A DNA stretch of 5,207 nt from an uncultured Bacillota bacterium. Lineage in GTDB: Bacteria > Bacillota > Clostridia > Christensenellales > UBA1242. Location of the stretch: NCBI GenBank assembly GCA_900555365.1, contig USKO01000051.1:1-5207 (forward strand), written 5' to 3'. A program made the position numbers and the translations under genes. The notes under the pieces were generated by a model. It was given only the letters and a program-made list of their open reading frames with translations, was not told the origin of the DNA and ran no database searches. Numbering within the stretch: the stretch's first letter is position 1; each line of letters opens with the position of its first letter. Of the stretch, positions 1 through 5,031 are shown one piece after another.

Positions 1-8
1 CTGAAAAG

Positions 9-35
9 ATTCAGTTGGCACTGAATAATTTTTTT
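9..35. terminator. Bidirectional terminator-like hairpin just past the smc stop
   Basis: A perfect 7-bp inverted repeat, ATTCAGT at 9-15 and ACTGAAT at 20-26 with a 4-base loop (TGGC), lies 8 bases beyond the smc stop codon. Read on the plus strand it is followed by AA and seven T (29-35), the layout of an intrinsic terminator. Read on the minus strand it is preceded by seven A and followed by CTTTTC, a weaker U-tract that could end smc transcription. A second, mutually exclusive pairing exists between CTGAA at 1-5 and TTCAG at 10-14. The stem has only two G:C pairs, so it may be weak. It could instead be a structured end of an inserted element, because its partner sequence to the left is outside the window. 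Confidence 0.4.
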
Positions 36-2910
36 AAGACAGAGAATATTCTTCATAGATCCGCTCTTGCATGGTTTCAAGTTCGGTATCCACTTTAGAC
101 AGATTCATCTCTTCACGATATTTCTTATCACGAATAGAAGATAAATCATTGACAATAGAAGTCTTCTCTAAATCAAGTTGTTTGATTTTTTCATTGAGGA
201 GAGATTTCTCATTCTCAATATTTTGTCTTTTTTGCATAAAGCTCTCAAGCTGCAATTTACCCTCTGTTGCAGGAGCATTTGAAAGCTTAACTTTTATCAT
301 ATTTTCGCAATTTAAAATGAATTCATCATTTTTAGCAATTTGCCCATCAATCTCTAATAGATTTGATTTTAATCTGCCGATTTCATTATCTAGCCTTATC
401 ATTTCGCTTTCACAAGATGATAATTTCGTTCTACTTTGAGCAATTTCTACTTTTACAGTAAGAATGTTATTGTTTAATTCATCACGCTTTTCTCTTAACT
501 TTTCAAATTTCTCTCTCTTCTCTTTGATAAGTTCATCTGCATCGACTTTATTGCCAGATAATGCACTTTCAATTTTTTGAGATTTTGCAAGGTCTTCACC
601 AATTAAAGCAAGTTTATTTTGAACGGTTTCACTTTCCATCATTGCAACTTTCAAATTGTCGCAGGCCTCTACTAAAAGCGAACTATATTTATTTAACTTC
701 TCTTTTTCTGCAGCAAGTTCAATTTCGCAAGTATTTTTAAGAGTGGTCAGCTTTGAAATTTCTGTTTGAGCCTCTTGAGAAGTTTTATTAATTTCAAAGT
801 AGTCATTTTCAATTTCGCCCTTGCGCTTTTCAAGTTTGACAATCTCAATACCTAAAGTTTCTATCTCGCGTTCCCTACCAATAAGATTTGAAGATTCTGC
901 CTTTTTACTTCCGCCAGTCAAAGAGCCTTGTGGATTAACTATATCGCCATCAAGTGTTACAATCCTATAGGCATAGCCACTATCTTTTGCCATATTAACT
1001 GCAGTAACAAGGTTGTCAACAATAACAGTTGAGCCAAGAAGGTTGCTTATAACATTATCTATGCTTTTGTCATAATCAATAAGCTTATTAGCAAGTCCAT
1101 AGCAGCCATTTTTGCCACTGATAAGTCTTTCGTCAAAATTTTTGCGTTTCATTGAAGTAATAGGAAGGAAAGTCGCTCTTCCAAAAGAGTTGTCTTTTAA
1201 AAATTTGATAAGCTCCTTAGCGCCTTCTTCATTGAATGTAACAATATTTTGAACAGCACCACCCAAAGCGACCTCGATAGCTGTTTCAAATTTCTGTGGA
1301 ACTTTTATAAGTGAAGCAACAACACCTACAATATTTTTCTTAAGTGCCGCATTTTTTTCACTTTCTCTTAGAAGCTTTTTAATTGCATAAGAATAGCCTT
1401 CATATTCATTTTGAAGGTCAGTTAAAAGCTTTTTTCTGTTTTCAAAAACCTTGATTTGAGTAATTATGTTTGCTTTTTCATTTTCAAGTTCTTTAAGCCT
1501 TTTGGCATCAATATAATTTTTACTTGCAAGCTTGTCAATGTTTTCTTTCAGCTTTTGAAGCTGAAGATCTTTTTGTTCAACAATTTCTTTGCTTGATTTA
1601 TAAAGCTTTTCATTTTCTTCTTTCTTTGATGTCAATACAACTATATCGTCTTCAAGATTGTTTAAGCTATTGCTAAGAAGTTCCTTCTCTGCAAGAAGCC
1701 TTGATAGTGAGCTTTTAATATCGCTCAAAGAGCCAAGAGTTTCAATAATCTTTTGTTGATTTTGACCAGCTTCATCTTCGCTTTCAGTCAGAGCGCTTGC
1801 AATTTGAAGATATTCTTCTGAAAGCTGTTCAAAGGAAGCTTCTAGCGCCTCAAGATCACTTTTAAGCTCTGTATATTCATCGCTCTTCTTTTGCTTTTCT
1901 TCGCTATAAGCCTCTATTGCAGTTGTAGCATTAGAACGATCTAAGTGTAGTCTATCGTTTTCCTTATTTGTATAATTAATTCTTTCTCTAGCAAGCCTCG
2001 TCTCCCCTTCTTGTTTTTCAAGGTTGACAGTAAGCTCTAATATTTTTTCATTTAAGGATGCAAGGCTTTTATCAAAATTAGTCAAATCAAACATTGCCTT
2101 ATCATACTCTGATGTTGCCTTTTCAAGGTCGCTATTTCTTATATCTATTTGCCTGTTTATTGCATCAAGTTTTAAATTGATTTTTTCTTTGACATCATTG
2201 GCATTTTCATATTGATAAATATAGGCATTAACTTCAAGATCTTTAAGTTTGCCTTTGTATTCCAAATATTTTTTTGCATTCTCTGCTTGTTTCTTTAAAG
2301 GCCCCATTTGCCTTTCAATTTCGCTTAAAATATCCTTTAATCTAGTTAAATTATCATTGGTACGGTCTAGTTTTCTCTCTGCTTCCTTTTTGTCATTTTT
2401 GTATTTTGAAATGCCTGCCGCGTCTTCAAACATTGCGCGTCTACTTTCAGGCTTAGCATCAACAAGCTCCGTAACTTTACCTTGGCTTATTACAGAATAC
2501 CCATTTTTACCAAGTCCGCTGTTATATAAAAGATTTGTAATATCTCTTAAGTGACAAGTATTTCTATTTATCAAATACTCGCTTTCCCCAGAACGATATA
2601 ATTTTCTAGTTATAGCAAGTTCATCATAATCAAAGTTGAAAAATCTTGAACTATTATCAAAAGTTAAAGTGACTTCGCAGTATGATAAGCTCTTCCTTTT
2701 TTCGGTACCATTGAAAATAACATCTTGCATGCTATCTCCACGCAAGGTCTTAGCACTCTGCTCTCCAAGCACCCAACGAATTGCATCTGATACATTGCTT
2801 TTTCCGCAGCCATTAGGTCCTACTATGGCAGTAAAATTATCATTAAACTCAATTATTGTTCTGTCGGCAAAGGATTTAAACCCTACCATCTCAATCTTTT
2901 TAAATATCAT
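34..2910 (-). CDS. smc: Chromosome partition protein SMC, lacking the C-terminal ATPase head
   Basis: Structural maintenance of chromosomes ATPase, the core of the bacterial condensin (with ScpA and ScpB) that loads on DNA and organises and segregates the chromosome. The start is the family-typical MIFKKIEMVGFKSFADRT. Walker A GPNGCGKS is at residues 31-38, followed by the typical head sequence (RWVLGEQSAKTLRG, about 45-58) and a Q-loop, SQGKV, at 142-146. Coiled coil spans about 170-500, the hinge about 525-668 (GGAVQNIV at 550-557, QGSLTGGS at 661-668), and returning coiled coil about 670-950. The protein then stops at TAA after EEYSLS (residue 958). Family members are usually about 1,150-1,200 residues, so the whole C-terminal head with the LSGGE signature and Walker B is missing. 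As written the protein could not form a complete ATPase site. The ATG at 2908-2910 is supported by an AGAGGA element 4 bases upstream. The gene is a truncated allele, an assembly artefact, or continues beyond the window after recoding. Family identity is certain; the integrity of the 3' end is not. Confidence 0.93.
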   Translation of the reverse strand: MIFKKIEMVGFKSFADRTIIEFNDNFTAIVGPNGCGKSNVSDAIRWVLGEQSAKTLRGDSMQDVIFNGTEKRKSLSYCEVTLTFDNSSRFFNFDYDELAITRKLYRSGESEYLINRNTCHLRDITNLLYNSGLGKNGYSVISQGKVTELVDAKPESRRAMFEDAAGISKYKNDKKEAERKLDRTNDNLTRLKDILSEIERQMGPLKKQAENAKKYLEYKGKLKDLEVNAYIYQYENANDVKEKINLKLDAINRQIDIRNSDLEKATSEYDKAMFDLTNFDKSLASLNEKILELTVNLEKQEGETRLARERINYTNKENDRLHLDRSNATTAIEAYSEEKQKKSDEYTELKSDLEALEASFEQLSEEYLQIASALTESEDEAGQNQQKIIETLGSLSDIKSSLSRLLAEKELLSNSLNNLEDDIVVLTSKKEENEKLYKSSKEIVEQKDLQLQKLKENIDKLASKNYIDAKRLKELENEKANIITQIKVFENRKKLLTDLQNEYEGYSYAIKKLLRESEKNAALKKNIVGVVASLIKVPQKFETAIEVALGGAVQNIVTFNEEGAKELIKFLKDNSFGRATFLPITSMKRKNFDERLISGKNGCYGLANKLIDYDKSIDNVISNLLGSTVIVDNLVTAVNMAKDSGYAYRIVTLDGDIVNPQGSLTGGSKKAESSNLIGREREIETLGIEIVKLEKRKGEIENDYFEINKTSQEAQTEISKLTTLKNTCEIELAAEKEKLNKYSSLLVEACDNLKVAMMESETVQNKLALIGEDLAKSQKIESALSGNKVDADELIKEKREKFEKLREKRDELNNNILTVKVEIAQSRTKLSSCESEMIRLDNEIGRLKSNLLEIDGQIAKNDEFILNCENMIKVKLSNAPATEGKLQLESFMQKRQNIENEKSLLNEKIKQLDLEKTSIVNDLSSIRDKKYREEMNLSKVDTELETMQERIYEEYSLS

Positions 2911-2914
2911 GTTG

Positions 2915-2920
2915 TCCTCT
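2915..2920 (-). promoter_or_regulatory. Ribosome binding site of smc
   Basis: AGAGGA on the minus strand, 4 bases from the ATG at 2910. It is a shorter and less perfect Shine-Dalgarno match than the AAGGAG sites of rnc and plsX, but it fixes the start that gives the canonical SMC N-terminus. Confidence 0.65.
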
Positions 2921-2926
2921 TTGTGC

Positions 2927-2962
2927 TTTGATTATTATATCAAACTTTTATTTAAAATAAAA
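2927..2962 (-). promoter_or_regulatory. Candidate smc promoter with perfect extended -10
   Basis: A consensus -10 TATAAT occupies 2934-2939 on the minus strand and is preceded by TG plus one base (TGATATAAT, 2934-2942), giving an extended -10 element. At 17-bp spacing the -35 position (2957-2962) reads TTTTAT, which is weak, as is common for extended -10 promoters. The expected start point is near 2927, which would leave a leader of about 17 bases carrying the smc ribosome binding site. The upstream DNA is very A/T-rich. The inverted repeat TTTGAT-N6-ATCAAA (2927-2944) straddles the -10. This would let smc be transcribed independently of plsX-rnc. Promoter calls in AT-rich DNA carry a real chance-match risk. 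Confidence 0.5.
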
Positions 2963-2972
2963 GATTTTTTTT
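2945..2972 (+). terminator. A/T-only hairpin with T8 tail, rnc-smc gap
   Basis: A perfect 9-bp inverted repeat (CTTTTATTT at 2945-2953, one base, AAATAAAAG at 2955-2963) is followed on the plus strand by A and eight T (2965-2972). The stem has only one G:C pair. The U-tract faces the plus strand, opposite to every gene here, so if functional it would stop antisense transcription entering rnc. On the minus strand it is followed by only TTT and would be a poor terminator for rnc. No better rnc terminator is visible in this gap (2911-3058). It may be chance in AT-rich DNA. Confidence 0.25.
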
Positions 2973-3058
2973 GATAATTAAATTAAATTTATTTGTTACT
3001 ATGAATTGCCAGTGTATGTAATTTTCTTTTCCTTTAACTTTAAGATTGACTAAAAATA

Positions 3059-3673
3059 TTAAAATTTTAAGAAAAGTTTATTTATGGCTTTTTTAGCAGC
3101 TTCTTGTTCTGCCTCAATTTTACTTTTCCCTTCACCAGACGAAATCATGTCTTCATCCATATAAAAATAGGAAATAAAACCACTTCCATTGCTTTGGGTC
3201 TTATATGTAATCTTACATTTAAAATTTTGCTGTAAAAGCTCTTGTAATTTGGATTTATAATTATCATCAACTATATTCCTATAATCTGCTAAATCAAAAT
3301 TTCTTTCAATAAATTTTTTAGCTTCGCTAAGCCCTCCATCCAAATAGATAGCCGCAATTATAGCCTCAACTATATCTCCTTTGATAGCTTTAGAAATTGC
3401 TCCTTTATAACTTTTTCCAAGAATTACATCATCCTCTAAATCAAGTTTATCAAAAAGATGGGATAAATAATTTTCTGAGACGTAATGACTTCTTAGCACA
3501 GTCAATTTACCTTCGCCTTCTTGGCAATTATTGAAAAAGTATTCTCCAACCAAAAAATCTAATATACTGTCTCCCAAAAATTCCAATCGCTCATAGTTAC
3601 AAGATGATTTAGATGAATGAGTAAGAGCACGATTAAGCAAACTTTTATCTTTAAAATTGTAACCTAGTTTCAT
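3059..3673 (-). CDS. rnc: Ribonuclease III
   Basis: Double-strand-specific, Mg2+-dependent endoribonuclease of the cytoplasm that processes rRNA precursors and structured mRNAs. The RNase III domain spans about residues 1-130, with the signature ERLEFLGDSILDFLVGEYFF (28-47). Acidic residues E28, E31 and D35, and D100 and E103 in GDIVEA (99-104), correspond to E. coli E38, E41, D45, D114 and E117, so the catalytic set is complete. A dsRNA-binding domain follows at about 139-204, ending in the lysine-rich helix KSKIEAEQEAAKKAI (183-197). At 204 residues it is compact (E. coli is 226) because it starts almost directly at the first conserved block, MKLGYNFKDKSLL. The start is fixed by AAGGAG 7 bases upstream. 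The beta1-beta2 loop of the dsRBD reads SNGSGF (161-166) and lacks the common GPxH-type histidine. It lies 11 bases after plsX and should be co-transcribed with it. Order plsX-rnc-smc is typical of Bacillota. Confidence 0.96.
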   Translation of the reverse strand: MKLGYNFKDKSLLNRALTHSSKSSCNYERLEFLGDSILDFLVGEYFFNNCQEGEGKLTVLRSHYVSENYLSHLFDKLDLEDDVILGKSYKGAISKAIKGDIVEAIIAAIYLDGGLSEAKKFIERNFDLADYRNIVDDNYKSKLQELLQQNFKCKITYKTQSNGSGFISYFYMDEDMISSGEGKSKIEAEQEAAKKAINKLFLKF

Positions 3674-3680
3674 AGGTCAT

Positions 3681-3686
3681 CTCCTT
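3681..3686 (-). promoter_or_regulatory. Ribosome binding site of rnc, overlapping the plsX stop
   Basis: AAGGAG on the minus strand, 7 bases from the rnc ATG. Its first two bases are the last two bases of the plsX TAA stop (3685-3687), so ribosomes ending plsX terminate on the rnc Shine-Dalgarno sequence. This suggests translational coupling and one transcript. Confidence 0.85.
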
Positions 3687-4686
3687 ATGCATTTAGCTTT
3701 TCGAGTGCTTCTTCTATCTTGCCTACAAGATTGTTTTTGTCAAGTAAAATGGTTTGTTCAATAGAAGATAAAATATTGTTTCTCTTGCAAGAACCATGGT
3801 TCTTGACAATTAGTTTTTTGCATCCAAGTAAAGGTGATCCACCATGTTTATTTAAAATATCAACTCGATTTTTGATTTCTTTAAAAGTCTTTTTCATAAA
3901 CAGAGCACCGATCATACTTGAGAAATGTGATTTAATACTCTTTTTAAGTAAGCTCATAACAGCAAGGACAGCACCTTCCGTTCCTTTTAAAAGTGCGTTT
4001 CCAGCAAAGCCATCAGCAACCATAACATCAACTTCGCCGCTCATAAAGTCTCGACCTTCTCTGTTGCCTATAAAATTAATAGGAGCTGTTTTTAACAAAG
4101 CATATGCTTCTTTTGCAAGTTCATTTCCCTTTTCTTCTTCTACTCCATTATTCAAAAGTGCAACTCTTGGAGAGGCACAGTTATACACAATAGAATAATA
4201 GGCAGAGCCCATCAAAGCAAAATGCAAAAGATTTATCGGTTTACAATCTATATTTGCGCCGCTGTCAATGATAATGACATCACTATCCTTCTTGGTAGGC
4301 AAAATTGGGGCTAGAGCTGGTCTTGAAATACCTTTAATTCGCCCTATTTTCATAATAGCTCCTACCAGTACTGCGCCTGTGCTTCCAGCACTAACAAGAC
4401 CAATAACATCATCGTCTTCCTTTAATAAATCATAAGCCCTAACTAAAGAAGAGTCTTTTTTATTTCTTATCGCTTGAGTAGGAACATCGTCATTAGTAAT
4501 GACAGTCTGTGCATCGACTATGGTTATTCTTTCCATGCGAGGACCTATTATTTTTTTCATCTCCTCTTCTTTGCCACATAAAATTATCTCTATATCCTTA
4601 TGTTTATCTCGGGCTAGCAGCGCACCCTCAATTATCTCAAGTGGCGCATTATCTCCACCATAAGCATCTACAACTATTTTTTTCAT
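3685..4686 (-). CDS. plsX: Phosphate acyltransferase PlsX
   Basis: Makes acyl-phosphate from acyl-ACP and inorganic phosphate. PlsY then uses acyl-phosphate to acylate glycerol-3-phosphate, the first step of phospholipid synthesis in most Gram-positive bacteria. PlsX is a peripheral membrane enzyme. The 333 residues match the family's usual length. Conserved blocks in order are: DAYGGDNAP (7-15; the family commonly has DAMGGD), DVPTQAIRNKKDSSL (67-81), SAGSTGA (99-105; usually SAGNTGA), SRPALAPILPT (121-131), DSGANIDCKP (141-150), NNGVEEEKGNELAKEAY (179-195), NFIGNREGRDFMSGEVDV (204-221), DGFAGNALLKGTEG (225-238) and HGGSPLLGCK (281-290). The ATG at 4684-4686 has AAGGAG 5 bases upstream and starts right at the conserved beta strand (KKIVVDAYGGD). 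It is the first gene of a plsX-rnc unit and is separated from rpmF by a terminator and 345 bases. The acpP or fab genes often found downstream are absent here. Confidence 0.97.
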   Translation of the reverse strand: MKKIVVDAYGGDNAPLEIIEGALLARDKHKDIEIILCGKEEEMKKIIGPRMERITIVDAQTVITNDDVPTQAIRNKKDSSLVRAYDLLKEDDDVIGLVSAGSTGAVLVGAIMKIGRIKGISRPALAPILPTKKDSDVIIIDSGANIDCKPINLLHFALMGSAYYSIVYNCASPRVALLNNGVEEEKGNELAKEAYALLKTAPINFIGNREGRDFMSGEVDVMVADGFAGNALLKGTEGAVLAVMSLLKKSIKSHFSSMIGALFMKKTFKEIKNRVDILNKHGGSPLLGCKKLIVKNHGSCKRNNILSSIEQTILLDKNNLVGKIEEALEKLNA

Positions 4687-4691
4687 AACCG

Positions 4692-4697
4692 CTCCTT
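4692..4697 (-). promoter_or_regulatory. Ribosome binding site of plsX
   Basis: AAGGAG on the minus strand with a 5-base spacer to the plsX ATG. It is identical to the rnc site and decides the plsX start. Confidence 0.85.
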
Positions 4698-4714
4698 AGA
4701 TTATTTACTGTATA

Positions 4715-4743
4715 ATATTAGCAGAAAAAACCAAAGAAATCAA
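4715..4743 (-). promoter_or_regulatory. Candidate proximal plsX promoter
   Basis: On the minus strand TTGATT (4738-4743) and TAATAT (4715-4720) are separated by 17 bases. The -10 is preceded by TGC, an extended -10 arrangement. Each hexamer matches 4 of 6 consensus bases. A start near 4709 would give a leader of about 22 bases containing the plsX AAGGAG. Geometry is good and hexamers are moderate, so this is the favoured promoter for plsX-rnc. Confidence 0.45.
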
Positions 4744-4806
4744 ACAATATGACAAACCAACCGCAAAAATTTATAATAAGCCTATATTGTAATTATTATG
4801 TATCGC

Positions 4807-4836
4807 ATACTACTATATATAGCGCTATTATGTCAA
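4807..4836 (-). promoter_or_regulatory. Candidate distal plsX promoter
   Basis: A perfect -35 TTGACA (4831-4836, minus strand) is followed after 18 bases by TAGTAT (4807-4812), a 4-of-6 match to the -10 consensus. The spacer contains the 10-bp palindrome ATAGCGCTAT (4819-4828), a possible operator and one of the few G/C-containing spots in the gap. A transcript from here would have a leader of roughly 115 bases before plsX. The consensus -35 is the main support; the -10 is weak. Confidence 0.35.
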
Positions 4837-4868
4837 ATAAGGCAAAGAATTTATGAAGTGGCTGTTTT

Positions 4869-4916
4869 CAAAAAAGGCAATAATATGCAATTTTTCGACA
4901 TTTTATTGCTGTTTTG
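4869..4916. other. Long imperfect inverted repeat
   Basis: GCAATAA (4877-4883) pairs with TTATTGC (4903-4909) across a 19-base loop. After a 3-by-2 internal bulge the flanks CAAAA (4869-4873) and TTTTG (4912-4916) pair as well. The total is 12 pairs. There is no clean U-tract after it on either strand. It could be an RNA fold in a long plsX leader or rpmF read-through transcript, a protein-binding site, or chance. Confidence 0.2.
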
Positions 4917-4935
4917 TAAGCAAATAAAAAGATAT

Positions 4936-4950
4936 TTTGATAATATCAAA
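4936..4950. repeat. 15-bp perfect palindrome TTTGATA-A-TATCAAA
   Basis: Two 7-base arms around one central base form a site shaped like the target of a dimeric regulator. An alternative hairpin, GATATT (4931-4936) with AATATC (4942-4947), overlaps it. The TTTGA...TCAAA arms resemble the FabT (MarR-family) box of lipid genes in Lactobacillales, but the centre here is 5 bases rather than the usual 3. It also sits about 250 bases from plsX and upstream of both candidate promoters. Regulatory function is conjecture. Confidence 0.25.
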
Positions 4951-4974
4951 TAATTTAATAACTCACCTAAAAAT

Positions 4975-4998
4975 ATTAAATAGCCATTAAATAGCCAT
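4975..4998. repeat. 11-bp tandem repeat, two copies
   Basis: ATTAAATAGCC occurs at 4975-4985 and again immediately at 4986-4996, followed by the first two bases of a third copy. It lies just beyond the T-tract of the rpmF terminator. This is probably a replication-slippage duplication; no function is evident. Confidence 0.6.
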
Positions 4999-5024
4999 AA
5001 AAAACTCTCACCTATTGGTGAGAG
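4999..5024 (-). terminator. Intrinsic terminator of rpmF
   Basis: A perfect 8-bp stem (CTCTCACC at 5005-5012, loop of 4, GGTGAGAG at 5017-5024) with five G:C pairs is followed on the minus strand by six T (4999-5004). It starts 7 bases after the rpmF stop codon. It is the best-formed terminator in the window and should separate rpmF transcripts from plsX. Confidence 0.85.
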
Positions 5025-5031
5025 AAATTTC

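Larger units (their letters stand above)
4687..5031. other. Non-coding gap between rpmF and plsX
   Basis: A 345-base A/T-rich stretch without a credible gene. From the rpmF side it holds the rpmF terminator, an 11-bp tandem repeat, a 15-bp palindrome, a long imperfect hairpin, and two candidate minus-strand promoters leading to plsX. I see no tRNA, no recognised riboswitch and no FapR-like operator (TTAGTAC-type inverted repeat). The elements are listed separately. Confidence 0.7.

Noticed and set aside
29..35. Homopolymer miscount or transcript slippage in the A7 tract restoring smc
   Set aside because: The TAA is made by the T before the run and its first two A, so adding or losing A residues in the run leaves the stop in frame.
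34..36. Alternative genetic code with TAA read as an amino acid
   Set aside because: plsX, rnc and rpmF all end in TAA at the lengths expected for their families, so TAA is a normal stop here.
71..439. Plus-strand open frame of 122 codons
   Set aside because: It is antisense to the smc coiled-coil region, has low-complexity Ser/Phe/Leu-rich composition typical of a reversed coiled-coil gene, and no convincing ribosome binding site.
2024..2974. Three plus-strand open frames opposite smc
   Set aside because: All are shadows of the smc coding frame with Ser/Phe/Leu-rich translations and no recognisable motifs.
3719..4198. Plus-strand open frame of 159 codons opposite plsX
   Set aside because: It lies wholly antisense to the well-conserved plsX frame and has no family resemblance.
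4489..4503. Palindrome GTCATTA-G-TAATGAC, superficially like a FapR-type half-site pair
   Set aside because: It lies inside plsX coding sequence (VITND region), about 200 bases downstream of the start, and lacks the full FapR consensus. Probably codon coincidence.
4853..4927. Plus-strand 24-codon frame starting MKWLFSKKAI
   Set aside because: It has a small hydrophobic-basic, toxin-like appearance, but only a weak AAGG 10 bases upstream, no promoter I can defend, and a length expected by chance.
4687..5031. Riboswitch or T-box leader for plsX
   Set aside because: No specifier or antiterminator elements or known riboswitch cores can be recognised. The only proper terminator is adjacent to the rpmF stop, not before plsX.
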